Shown here piece after piece: positions 36,693-45,458 of a stretch of DNA of 64,000 bases. Below the pieces are notes generated by a model, which was given only the letters and a program-made list of their open reading frames with translations, had not been told where the DNA came from and made no database searches. This stretch comes from Janthinobacterium rivuli (GTDB taxonomy: Bacteria > Pseudomonadota > Gammaproteobacteria > Burkholderiales > Burkholderiaceae_D): NCBI RefSeq assembly GCF_009208735.1, contig NZ_WFLJ01000008.1, positions 186,001 to 250,000 of the forward strand. The letters are read 5' to 3'. The stretch's first letter is position 1. Every line of letters starts with the position of its first letter. Position numbers and translations under genes: made by a program.

Positions 36693-38435
36693 ATGACACG
36701 CTGCTTCGTTCGATATAAACAATGCCCGCCTGCCGCCGCGGTGCTGCTCGCCTGCCTGGGCGCCATCGCCACCGCGCCGTCCTACGGCGCCAGCTTCGAG
36801 CAACGCTGCCTGGCGATGGGCGACAAGGCGCCGCCGTCCACCACCTTCCGCGTGCGGCAGGCCATCTATCACCCCGAGGGCGAGCCCCAGGAAATCCGCC
36901 TGGAGCAGGGCGGCACGCGCATGGCTAAACTGCCGGCCCACTGCGAATTGATCGCCGAGACGCCGGCGCGCCAGGCTGACGGCCAGCGTTACGCCATTCG
37001 TTTCCGCCTGCGGCTACCGTCGGACTGGAACAACCGTTTCCTGTTCCAGGGCGGCGGCGGCAGCAATGGCGACATCGGCGACGCCACCGGCAAGCTGTAC
37101 GGCGCCGACGACACAGCCATCGAACGGCGTTACGCGGTGCTGAGCCAGGACTCCGGCCACGACAACGCCAGCAACAACGACCCGCTGCGCGGCGGACAAA
37201 TGGTGTTCGGTTCGGACCCGACCGCGCGCAGTGACTACGGCCACGCGTCGCTCAAGCGCAGCGCCGACGCCGGTCTTTGGCTGGTTCGCCATTACTACGG
37301 ACAGAAGCCGCGCTATAACTATTTTGTCGGCTGTTCCAAGGGCGGGCAGGAGGGCATGGCGTTCGCCCAGCGCTACCCTGAAGTTTTCGACGGCATCATC
37401 GCTTCCGCGCCGGGCTTTGCGCTGCCCAAGGCGGCCTTGGCGGAGGCCTGGGATACGCGCGCCTTCAGCCGTGTTATCCAGACGCCCGGCGCCGCCGGCT
37501 TCGACGTTTCGCGCTTGCACACTGCCTTCAACGGTGTGCAGCTCAAGCTGGTGCGCGAGGCGATCCTCGATGCCTGCGACGCCGACGATGGTCTGCGCGA
37601 CGGCATGGTCGCCGACGTGGATCGCTGCACCGACCAGAAGGTACTGGCGCAGCTGCGCGGAAAGATCTGTCCGGCCGGCGGCGCGACGAGCGACTGCCTG
37701 AGCCAGACGCAGATCGATGCGCTGGTTGAATCGATGCGCGGGCCGTTGGGCAGCGCCGGCCAGGCCCTCTACAACCGCTGGTTCTGGCCGTCCGGGATCG
37801 ACAGTCCGGCATGGCGCGTATGGAAGATCGGCTCGGAGGATGGCCAGGTGCCGCCGCTTAACGTGGTGCTGGGCGGCCAGGCGCTGGCCTCGGTGTTCAG
37901 CACGCCGCCCGTGATGTTGCCGCCGGGACCGCAGGCTCTGGCGGACTTTCAGATGGGACTTGACTTCGACAGTGCGGCGGCAAAGGTTCAGGCGGTGGTG
38001 GCGCCATTCCGGCACTCGGCTTGGGAAGACATCTCCGCGCGCTCGACTGACCTGACGTCTTTCAAGGCGCGCCACGGCCGTCTGATGGTCCCGCACGGGG
38101 AATCCGATCCGGTGTTTTCGCTGGCGGACACGCTGGACTGGTACGACCAGTTGAACCGGCGCGAGCATGGCCGGGCCGGCGAGTTCGCGCGGGTGTTTCC
38201 CGTGCCCGGGATGTGCCACTGCTCGGGAGGTCCGGCCACGACGGAGTTCGATTCTCTGGCGGCGATGGTGGACTGGGTGGAGCACGGCCGTGCGCCGGAC
38301 CGTCTTGAGGCAAGCGCGGGACCGGGCACGCCATGGCCGGGCCGAACCCGTCCGCTTTGCCCTTACCCGCAAGTGGCGCGCTACCGCGGCAATGGCGATC
38401 CCGAGAAAGCAGAGAATTTTGCTTGCGCACCTTGA
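36693..38435 (+). CDS. Tannase/feruloyl esterase family protein
   Basis: A 580-residue exported esterase of the tannase family. A signal peptide spans about residues 1-31 (cleavage near SYGA). The nucleophile motif is FVGCSKGGQEGMAFAQ, the acid lies in LMVPHGESDPVFS, and the histidine is in FPVPGMCHCSGGPATTEFD. The two cysteines around the catalytic centre (GCSKGG and MCHCSGG) form the disulfide typical of this family. It cleaves gallate, ferulate or similar aromatic esters. It is the last gene of the LacI/TonB locus. Confidence 0.88.
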   Translation: MTRCFVRYKQCPPAAAVLLACLGAIATAPSYGASFEQRCLAMGDKAPPSTTFRVRQAIYHPEGEPQEIRLEQGGTRMAKLPAHCELIAETPARQADGQRYAIRFRLRLPSDWNNRFLFQGGGGSNGDIGDATGKLYGADDTAIERRYAVLSQDSGHDNASNNDPLRGGQMVFGSDPTARSDYGHASLKRSADAGLWLVRHYYGQKPRYNYFVGCSKGGQEGMAFAQRYPEVFDGIIASAPGFALPKAALAEAWDTRAFSRVIQTPGAAGFDVSRLHTAFNGVQLKLVREAILDACDADDGLRDGMVADVDRCTDQKVLAQLRGKICPAGGATSDCLSQTQIDALVESMRGPLGSAGQALYNRWFWPSGIDSPAWRVWKIGSEDGQVPPLNVVLGGQALASVFSTPPVMLPPGPQALADFQMGLDFDSAAAKVQAVVAPFRHSAWEDISARSTDLTSFKARHGRLMVPHGESDPVFSLADTLDWYDQLNRREHGRAGEFARVFPVPGMCHCSGGPATTEFDSLAAMVDWVEHGRAPDRLEASAGPGTPWPGRTRPLCPYPQVARYRGNGDPEKAENFACAP

Positions 38436-38448
38436 AAAGTGGGGGCGG

Positions 38449-38557
38449 CCTCGCGCTGAAGCGCGAGGTAGTGCGGTACATTATCGACCACCGCAGCTGC
38501 ACTCTACGGCGGGCCTGTACGCTACGCTCTTTGTCGCTGGCCAATTAGCCAGCGACA
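38449..38557. repeat. Two hairpins after the esterase operon
   Basis: CCTCGCGC-TGAA-GCGCGAGG at 38449-38468 and TGTCGCTGGC-CAATTA-GCCAGCGACA at 38532-38557 are perfect inverted repeats. Neither has a T tract. They probably stabilise or end the operon transcript. Confidence 0.6.
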
Positions 38558-38640
38558 GCAAATTCCGCACCCTGACCATCATGCAAAGAGGTCAAGGACG
38601 AACCCTGCCAGCTGGTCAGAGTACGCAAGCCTTTTAGAAG

Positions 38641-40146
38641 TCACTGTGGCAAAATGTAGGCGACTCCAAAATGATGGTAACGTTTTCCTTTCACAGTCAC
38701 CGCTGGCTGAACAATTGCATCTGGAAATCTGCTGGCAAGATAGTGAGGCAGCGCAAAACCTTCCTCGCGCATATTCCACACGATGACAGCTCCGGCCCTT
38801 TTGATTTCCTCGGCCTTTGCCCAGGGGCTTACATGGAGATCCGCATGAGAGAAAATGACGGAAGGGCGGTCCTTTGCGTAAAATGCCACATTTCCTGCAT
38901 TCCATGTACTTCCTACGACATATTTCAATGGTTTTTTCGTTATTGTGCTCCACCTGTTATTTATCGAACTGCCAAAATTTTCGCCAGGAAAGTTAACGGC
39001 CTGCTCATTCCCGGTGATATCAGTTCCATATATTTTCTCGGCGACAAAGAACGATGCGGGAAATACCAATAGCACAATCCAGGCACGGATAAAATGGCGA
39101 AAACGTTTTTTTGTTAAAATTGGCTGAAAAATAAGAACAATAAAAATTCCCGTAAAGAGCCACAGCGGTGCACCCCACATGGCCCGCAGTGGCCGCTGTG
39201 CAAGCAATGACAGCAACAAGGAAAAAATAATTGGTCCCAGAGCTAGAACAGCAATATAGCAAAAGTCAAAGTCGTGCCATCGCGCCCTTAAACAGATACG
39301 GGACGAGCGCCACCTCCAAAAAAATGATGCCACTAGCAGCATAGGTGACAGTGCCAAAAACTGCGCACCGATGAATGAAAAGTATTCTTTGATAAAAGTA
39401 AATGCGTGTGGAATTTCAGGCGCCCGCTTCCCGACATATTTTATTGAAATAAAGTCGCTTTCAATGATCCAGTATACATGTGGAGCAAATACCAGTGCGG
39501 ATGTCAATGCAAGCAACCACGGTCCTTTCGACCTTAGACGGTCGCGGGAAGTCGGGTGAATAAGAACAAATATGGCAATGGGTACGATATATGCCCCCAT
39601 AGAATAGCGCGACAACAAGCCCAAGCTGGAAACCAGTCCTGCCAGCATCCAGTATCTCAGCTGATTATCCTGGATCGCCTTATGTAGCAGCCAGGCAAAC
39701 AGGGCAGAAAATGGCATCTGCAATATGATGTCATTCAATTCCAAAACAGGAAGGCTGAGATAATAAATGCCTTCCAGCAACAACGCACCGACCAGTGCCT
39801 GCATCTCAGTGGCAACTCGCCGCCCCAGTTGCCACACGGCGAAGAAAACAGTGGCAACGCACAGTTGCCCTGCAAGATAGCTGATCCATATCCCTCTGTT
39901 TGACCAAGAGGTAATGGTCTGTATCACCCACGGAAATAATGGTGGATCTTTCTCATAGCCAAGTTGCCATTCTTTCCCCCAGGCCAAACCCTCCGCCATG
40001 TCGAGCGCAATATTGCGTTGAAATAATAACGGCAATATGATCCAGATGGTCACATGCGCCAAAACGGCAATTGAGAAAATTTTCTTCAGTGTGGAGGGGG
40101 TGGTTTCGTCTAGGGATTCCGATGCGGTGATCGCTTCTGATTTCAT
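38641..40146 (-). CDS. GT39-type membrane glycosyltransferase (ArnT/PMT-like)
   Basis: A 501-residue integral membrane protein with about ten hydrophobic segments. The first extracytoplasmic loop carries MAEGLAWGKEWQLGYEKDPP, which holds the acidic residues typical of dolichyl/undecaprenyl-phosphate-sugar transferases. It would move a sugar from a lipid carrier onto lipid A, a protein or a polymer. The ATG at 40144-40146 has AGAGAAG upstream. Codon use and GC content are clearly lower than in the esterase genes, suggesting transfer. It stands alone. Confidence 0.8.
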   Translation of the reverse strand: MKSEAITASESLDETTPSTLKKIFSIAVLAHVTIWIILPLLFQRNIALDMAEGLAWGKEWQLGYEKDPPLFPWVIQTITSWSNRGIWISYLAGQLCVATVFFAVWQLGRRVATEMQALVGALLLEGIYYLSLPVLELNDIILQMPFSALFAWLLHKAIQDNQLRYWMLAGLVSSLGLLSRYSMGAYIVPIAIFVLIHPTSRDRLRSKGPWLLALTSALVFAPHVYWIIESDFISIKYVGKRAPEIPHAFTFIKEYFSFIGAQFLALSPMLLVASFFWRWRSSRICLRARWHDFDFCYIAVLALGPIIFSLLLSLLAQRPLRAMWGAPLWLFTGIFIVLIFQPILTKKRFRHFIRAWIVLLVFPASFFVAEKIYGTDITGNEQAVNFPGENFGSSINNRWSTITKKPLKYVVGSTWNAGNVAFYAKDRPSVIFSHADLHVSPWAKAEEIKRAGAVIVWNMREEGFALPHYLASRFPDAIVQPAVTVKGKRYHHFGVAYILPQ

Positions 40147-40590
40147 GTCTTCTCTATTTTTCAGGTAATGTCCGGTGCATCCCGACTGCACCGTGCCTCT
40201 CGATGACTGTCATGGCTTGCATATGGGACGAACGCGCTGACGAGAGATGGATCAGCGGTGGACTATAACGATGCATCATGGAGAATCTGTGGAATTTGGA
40301 TGAATGGTTCTTAAAGTCGCCCCATTGGAGTGCAGATAGTCCACGCTGACTGAAGTTGGAGATAGGGATGTACCAGCAGAGAGCGCCAAGACAGCGATGC
40401 GTGCATCGATCCTTGTTGCGGGCACTGCCTCGATGGCATTGTCGTCGGTACGGGCGCTTGGTAAGGTAACGCTTATGAAAGATGCTATTTTTCTGAGGCA
40501 GAGCTTCAATTTGCGCTCCGGCATGGACCTTGGCTGCCCCCTGAAGTATGGGGGACGTTGGGGGAAGGCCAGATTTTCATGGGAGAGCAT
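40147..40590. other. Intergenic stretch without a supported gene
   Basis: About 440 bases upstream of the GT39 gene. Short frames on both strands do not resemble known proteins. It ends with GGGAGAGCAT directly before the ATG at 40591, a good ribosome site leading into a broken coding stretch. Confidence 0.4.
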
Positions 40591-40755
40591 ATGAATCCGA
40601 GTCGCCGTGTCATCGTCGTGCTCGACTTCAAGAGTGCAGCTGAGGCGCGTCATCTCGCTGAGCGCCTTGACGTGTCAGCTCCGAGATCTTGTTTACTATA
40701 GGCGCCCAACTCTTCCATGGAGCGGACACGCAAGTTGTCCCATCATCATTTTTGA
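40591..40755 (+). pseudogene. Broken coding remnant, possibly orotidine-5'-phosphate decarboxylase-like
   Basis: After a good ribosome site the sequence reads MNPSRRVIVVLDFKSAAEAR, resembling the first beta strand and helix of PyrF-type barrels. Within 25 residues the frame breaks. A second frame then reads ILFTIGAQLFHGA, loosely like the following PyrF segment. Only about 55 codons can be followed. The assignment is tentative. Confidence 0.3.
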
Positions 40756-40759
40756 AGTC

Positions 40760-41176
40760 ATGCATATCGTCCGCCGTCGCGCCCGTCTCGATGACATCCC
40801 GTTCCTGCTGACGCCACGCTGTCAGACGATGGATCAACACCTGGCTGCGTCCGGCCTCAGTGCCAGTGAGGCCGATCATCGCGTACGCATCATGTATCGA
40901 TTTGACTGCGCTGACGTGTTGCTGCGAGGCGCGGCACCGGTTGGTTTGCTTAAGCTCTTGCGCGATGGAACTCAATGGCAACTAATTCAAATTCAACTTA
41001 GTCCAGACCTGCAAGGTCAAGGCGTTGGCAGCCAGCTTCTTGCCAGCACGATCGCCGAGGCGACTGCCGCAGTTGCGACACTCTCTCTTAGCGTGTTGAA
41101 GACAAACCCAGCAAAGGCGCTACTGTATGCGGCCAACTATGGCAACGCAGAGCCTTGTTCTCCCGGGCGCGCCTGA
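40760..41176 (+). CDS. GNAT acetyltransferase, C-terminus truncated
   Basis: A 138-residue product beginning MHIVRRRARLDDIPFLL. Motif A is intact (IQLSPDLQGQGVGSQLLAST), and LSLSVLKTNPAKAL follows. The usual next element, a YERLGF-type motif and final strand, is replaced by an unrelated YAANYGNAEPCSPGRA. The last 15-20 residues therefore appear lost by rearrangement. It may be inactive. The frame is open upstream to 40607 but is not convincing there. Confidence 0.6.
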   Translation: MHIVRRRARLDDIPFLLTPRCQTMDQHLAASGLSASEADHRVRIMYRFDCADVLLRGAAPVGLLKLLRDGTQWQLIQIQLSPDLQGQGVGSQLLASTIAEATAAVATLSLSVLKTNPAKALLYAANYGNAEPCSPGRA

Positions 41177-41319
41177 TGAAGTATTCACGCTTCAGAAAAA
41201 CTCTCTTTGATATCGGGAGCGCGTTCTCACACAGTCCGCCCCGAAAGCGGGCCTTCAAATCTAAGTTCAAGCACGCCACTCTTTTCATGGCGACAGTTGG
41301 CCGCGTGTTCGCTTCAGTC

Positions 41320-41631
41320 TCAAAAATCGACAATTCGCTTGGTATCCGGCTCGATGTGAATGAGTGTGTCAAATATCTGGATCAGTGGCGGATTGCCATA
41401 CACCGACTCGACCATCGCCACGTAATCAGGTCCATGCCACCGATGCGCTGCCTCGAAACTCTTCCAAATGTAGACGCCGCCACCCAGTAGGCTTTCCTCA
41501 TCAAAGTAATAATACTTCTCGATAAGATCAACATTTTTTGCCCATTTGTTCGCGCTCCTGCGGTACATGTCGAGCGCGCGGACACGAGTCGTACCAGGCG
41601 CAAGGTTAAACGATACGAGTACGGTGATCAT
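41320..41631 (-). CDS. ABM/YdhR-like small monooxygenase-type protein
   Basis: A 103-residue dimeric alpha+beta barrel candidate. FDEESLLGGGVYIWKSFEAA resembles the conserved centre of YdhR-type antibiotic biosynthesis monooxygenases. Some members oxidise aromatic polyketides without a cofactor; others have no known activity. The ATG overlaps the stop of the tautomerase gene by four bases, so the two are translated together under the divergent LysR gene at 42244. Confidence 0.65.
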   Translation of the reverse strand: MITVLVSFNLAPGTTRVRALDMYRRSANKWAKNVDLIEKYYYFDEESLLGGGVYIWKSFEAAHRWHGPDYVAMVESVYGNPPLIQIFDTLIHIEPDTKRIVDF

Positions 41632-42137
41632 CGCTGAACGCTCCGATCGGCGACTGCTTCGCTCATTGTGACGCTATCGACATTCGCGTTGCTATCTGCG
41701 CCATGAAAGGCTCCGGCGTTGGCATCGGCGCGGACACTAGCGATCATCGCACGCTGATGCCGATACTCTTGCGTCACGCCGCCATACCCATAGGCAGTGG
41801 CCCGGCAATCGATGATGTGCACATTGGAATGCGGGTGAATGTTTCCTATCATCCGTGACAACAGCTCGAATGCAGCTCGATGGAACACGGCCTTCTGCGA
41901 TTTTGTGTTGGTTTCGTCAGTAATCGTCACTTCAAGCCGGAATGAATTTTTGCCCAGTTCTGCCAATGAACGCCGACCGATAAACCAATGTTCGTGAGGA
42001 AAGTACTGGATCATCACCATCGTCTGGCTTGGCTCCTTGTCAAGCACTGAGCACGTTAGGCTGGTCAGTTCTTCTGCGAAACGTCCGGTTTGATCGTGAT
42101 TCTCACGACCTGATACTCTGAGCATAATGCCTGGCAT
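41628..42137 (-). CDS. Tautomerase-superfamily protein
   Basis: A 169-residue protein starting MPGIMLRVSGRENHDQTG. The proline at position 2 is the catalytic base of 4-oxalocrotonate tautomerase relatives. The pattern MVMIQYFPHEHWFIGRRSLAE is also typical. The frame is open upstream to 42365 but would bury the catalytic proline, so the start at 42137 is chosen. It is the first gene of a two-gene operon with the ABM-like gene and diverges from a LysR gene by 106 bases. Confidence 0.75.
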   Translation of the reverse strand: MPGIMLRVSGRENHDQTGRFAEELTSLTCSVLDKEPSQTMVMIQYFPHEHWFIGRRSLAELGKNSFRLEVTITDETNTKSQKAVFHRAAFELLSRMIGNIHPHSNVHIIDCRATAYGYGGVTQEYRHQRAMIASVRADANAGAFHGADSNANVDSVTMSEAVADRSVQR

Positions 42138-42243
42138 GTCAACCTCGAAGCTGTTGTGAAGGGACCTTGAGTTTGCAATAAAGCTTTCCAGCTGAAAAGC
42201 GGGAAGATATGATGGCATCCATCGATAAAACAAATGGATAGAC

Positions 42244-43161
42244 ATGCGCCGCTTTGACCTCGAGCTTTTGCACACTTTGGCAACGGTTGCCGAAGCCAGG
42301 AGCTTATCCGCGGCTGCAGTGCGTTTGTCCCGCTCACAGTCGGCAGTGAGCGAACAAATCCGCAAGCTCGAAGAATCCTGCGGGCTAACACTTTTCTTGC
42401 GCGGAAAAAATGGTACGACCTTGACCCCAGTGGGGGAGCGCCTTCTCGGTCATGCCCGCGGAATATTGTCACTAAGCGATGCCGCCTACCTGGACATGCA
42501 AGGCATCTCGCTAGCCGGTGAGCTTAGGTTGGCAATCACCGATTATTTTGAACCAGCAGGGCTCGCGACGATTTTAAAGCGGCTCCATGATCAATATCCA
42601 GCGTTGCGGTTGCATGTTTCAGTACGTAAGAGCGTGCAGATCGAACAGGAATCGGGTTCTGGGGAATTTGATATCGGTCTGTCGATGCGGATTGTGGGGC
42701 AACCGATGATCGATTCGGCTAGGCGCGATAGTTCTTATAAATGTATTCCGATTCGACGTGAGCGCCTGGCATGGGTCGCGGCGCCTTCGTTTGCATTGCG
42801 AGAACCCGAGCCGCTGCCATTGATTGCGCTGCCTGACACCTGTTCGCTTCAGCGGTACATGCTTGCGAAGCTTAGGGATAGTAGTGTGACCCATTTCGTT
42901 GCGCATTCCACATCAGGAGTCGGAGGACTCCAATCGGCGCTATCAGCGGGGCTTGGCGTGGCGTGCCTCAATGCTTCGGCAGTGCCGGCGAACGTAACGA
43001 CTTTTCGTGGTCGTAAAGAATTGCCGATAATGCCCGACGTCGAATTCAATTTGCTTGTCCCTCAAGTCTTCAAGACAGCTTTCGCTGCCGAGGCGGCAGA
43101 ACTGCTAGCCGAGCAATTTAGGCAGGGCGCGTCTCAGAATTCGGCTTGTAATGTACGTTAA
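42244..43161 (+). CDS. LysR-family transcriptional regulator
   Basis: A 305-residue LTTR. The helix-turn-helix lies at residues 3-62 (LLHTLATVAEARSLSAAAVR, then SQSAVSEQIRKLEES). The effector domain is at about 90-290. It is divergent from the tautomerase/ABM operon (41320-42137) and is probably its regulator. The effector is unknown. Confidence 0.9.
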   Translation: MRRFDLELLHTLATVAEARSLSAAAVRLSRSQSAVSEQIRKLEESCGLTLFLRGKNGTTLTPVGERLLGHARGILSLSDAAYLDMQGISLAGELRLAITDYFEPAGLATILKRLHDQYPALRLHVSVRKSVQIEQESGSGEFDIGLSMRIVGQPMIDSARRDSSYKCIPIRRERLAWVAAPSFALREPEPLPLIALPDTCSLQRYMLAKLRDSSVTHFVAHSTSGVGGLQSALSAGLGVACLNASAVPANVTTFRGRKELPIMPDVEFNLLVPQVFKTAFAAEAAELLAEQFRQGASQNSACNVR

Positions 43162-43314
43162 ACTTGCGTATGGGGTGTTCGCCCAATTCCCGTCCGAGCG
43201 CAGGGGATAAATCTAGAGTCGCGGAAAATCCGTAGATGAGGTCTAACGTTCCTGTTCAGTGGCGGCGTGGACGCCGTCCGCTGAAAGCTGTTGTTCGACA
43301 GCGCTTACCCGCGA

Positions 43315-44076
43315 TCAGGCCTCGCTCATGGACGCCAACAGCCAGCGACGAAGGATCGCATGGGCATCGCTATCTGGATCAAGGTATTCCATGTGACCCG
43401 TACCCGGCAATTCGAGGATCTCTACAGTGTCACCTGCTGCCTCTGCTGCCCTTGCGTAGCCTCGTGAAAGCTCGATGGGGACCGCATCATCGGCAGTGCC
43501 ATGAAGAATGAGCTGTCTGACGCGCAAGGGGAGCATCTCCATCGGCGATGCTGCACGAAGTCGGTCCGGATACTGTCCCGGGGGGCCACCAAGCAGTTCT
43601 ACCACTGCTTCACCTCCAACCTTTCGGACGTAAGCCTCGGCAAGGTCAGCAACAGGTGCCAATCCGACGACAGCCCGTATATGAACTCCTGGCAATGAGG
43701 TGTTTCGAGCGTGACTGCGCCCAGCACCCCACAATGCGAGATGGCCACCGGCAGAGTGGCCGATCACGATGACGCGGTCAAGATCGACGTCAACGCCTCC
43801 GACACAAAGGTCCGCCAGGTAGTCGATGCCAGCGGCAACATCGTCCATTGTTGCCGGTCACCCGGACTGAGGCGTACCCAGCCGGCGGTATTCTATATTC
43901 CAGACGGCAAGACCGTGTGCCACCAAGTCGCTAGCGATGGCGGTCATCTGATCACGACCATAAGGCATCCGCCAAAACCCACCGTGCAGCAGGCAAACAA
44001 CGGGCGGCCGTGGTGTTGCGGGAAGGTACAGATCCGCTTGCCGGTCGGCGGACGCGCCATATGGGAATGTCTGCAT
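43315..44076 (-). pseudogene. Alpha/beta hydrolase interrupted by a single in-frame TGA
   Basis: The start MQTFPYGASADRQADLYLP is followed by VVCLLHGGFWRMPYGRDQM and IEYRRLGTPQSG. A TGA at 43858-43860 comes next, and then, in the same frame, PATMDDVAAGIDYLADL, nucleophile VIGHSAGGHLALWGA, Asp in HGTADDAVP and His in PGTGHMEYLDPD. Relatives usually have a tryptophan (TGG) at the stop position, so a single base change explains it. All catalytic residues are otherwise intact. It is close to the kynurenine-formamidase-like/BD-FAE esterases. Confidence 0.85.
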
Positions 44077-44217
44077 CGTGGAACGCCGGTCGGTCTTTTC
44101 CATGCTTGTTTTGCCCCGTCTGTCGAACCTGAAGCGGACATCAACGAAGTTGACGCGTTAATGCCGACAGTCTGATATCTAAACCCATGATCAAAAGTGA
44201 AAAATTGACGTGGCGTA

Positions 44218-44775
44218 TTATTGCTCTGCCCATGGAGTACAAGTTGGCGCCGCCGCGGCCTGAAGATGTTCTACGATTGCCTGAATCGCTTGCCGCAGTG
44301 TTGCACTGCTCACGGGATCATGTGCGATGGCAAGCGGGTCGGCCTGCTTGCCCGGCAAGTGCAGCGTGGCGCAAGCATCGTGGATGATCGTGGCCGACAT
44401 CGTTTCCAGGACCAGCTTCAAGGCGGCTTGCGCCGCGGATGCTCTCGGCGAGGTATTGAACAGCGCGACGGGCTTTCCCGGGAAATCCGGACTGCCTACC
44501 AGCCAATCGAGCATGTTCTTGAACGATCCGGGTATGCCGCGCGCGTATTCGGGGCAGGCAATCAGGAGGCCGTCCGCCTGACACACGCGGCTGCGCAAGT
44601 CAACGATGCTCTGCGGAAGATCGGCATCGAGGTCTGGAGTAAAGTGAGGCAGCTCGCCAATCGCATCGTAATGTTCGATGACGATGCCTGGCGGCGCCAG
44701 CAGGGCAGCCGCGATGAGTGTGTGCGTGTTGGACGATGCAGCGCGCAAGCTGCCGGACAAGGAAAGTAAACGCAT
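44218..44775 (-). CDS. NAD(P)H-dependent FMN reductase
   Basis: A 185-residue flavodoxin-like reductase. The phosphate-binding loop is LSGSLRAASSNTHTL, followed by the conserved CPEYARGIPGSFKNMLDWLV. It reduces FMN, quinones or similar acceptors with NAD(P)H. The start at 44775 gives the standard N-terminus. It lies downstream of a tautomerase-like gene (44902-45360) on the same strand, so the two probably share a promoter facing the GlxA-type regulator. Confidence 0.9.
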   Translation of the reverse strand: MRLLSLSGSLRAASSNTHTLIAAALLAPPGIVIEHYDAIGELPHFTPDLDADLPQSIVDLRSRVCQADGLLIACPEYARGIPGSFKNMLDWLVGSPDFPGKPVALFNTSPRASAAQAALKLVLETMSATIIHDACATLHLPGKQADPLAIAHDPVSSATLRQAIQAIVEHLQAAAAPTCTPWAEQ

Positions 44776-44901
44776 CTTGAGTGAACCGTGATCGATCGGG
44801 TGGATAGTATGGCATGTCCGGCATACGGCCGGCACGCGCTGTGGCAGCTAGCTGCCGTCGGGATGGTGCCGGCGCAGTCAAGGCGGCACCCGTTGACCGC
44901 G

Positions 44902-45360
44902 TCAGGCGCGGGGAAGCAATGCTTGAAGATGCGCGAAGCCTGCAGCCTGCGCGAAGTCGGGAAGCCGCCAGACGGCGCCGTTGGCACCCCAGCTGCCATC
45001 GGCTACGTCATGCAATATGACGGACGTCGCCAACTGGCGTTGCTCGGTCGCTGGCAGAGACTGCTTGAAGGCCGCGTGCACCAGGTCGACGTACACGGCC
45101 TGGGAAGCACCGTCCAGGACGCCAGACGGAACGTAGATCACGGCAAGGCAGGGCAGCAGCTTTGCGCTCATGTCGCTTGCGCCGCAGGTCCACGATCCTG
45201 GCTCCACTTCGTCGATGATCACCCAGCACATCGACCGCTTCCGCGGGTCGTCGGGAATTTGCTCCGCGGCAGCGGCGGCGTCGTTCAGCTTTTTTACCAA
45301 GGTGGCGCGATGCTCGGTTGGAAATGCATCTTTCGGTATCTTGACGAGAATGTTAGGCAT
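44902..45360 (-). CDS. Tautomerase-like protein
   Basis: A 152-residue protein starting MPNILVKIPKDAFPTEHRAT, with proline 2 exposed after methionine removal as in the tautomerase superfamily. The centre (MCWVIIDEVEPGSWTCGASD) matches the second beta strand and loop of that fold. The start at 45360 is chosen to keep the N-terminal proline. It is divergent from the GlxA-type regulator at 45459 and precedes an FMN reductase. Confidence 0.7.
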   Translation of the reverse strand: MPNILVKIPKDAFPTEHRATLVKKLNDAAAAAEQIPDDPRKRSMCWVIIDEVEPGSWTCGASDMSAKLLPCLAVIYVPSGVLDGASQAVYVDLVHAAFKQSLPATEQRQLATSVILHDVADGSWGANGAVWRLPDFAQAAGFAHLQALLPRA

Positions 45361-45458
45361 GGTCAGCTTTTCTGTGTATGAATCGGAGCTTGTATTACAA
45401 CCTCGATTGATGCAGAATGAAAGTGTCTGTTTTGACATATTTCAAGCTTTTTCAGCCA

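Noticed and set aside
37014..38372. A 452-codon open frame opposite the tannase-family gene
   Set aside because: Antisense shadow. The tannase nucleophile and histidine motifs are on the plus strand.
43711..44175. A plus-strand frame opposite the interrupted hydrolase
   Set aside because: It is the complement of conserved hydrolase codons; the hydrolase motifs are on the minus strand.
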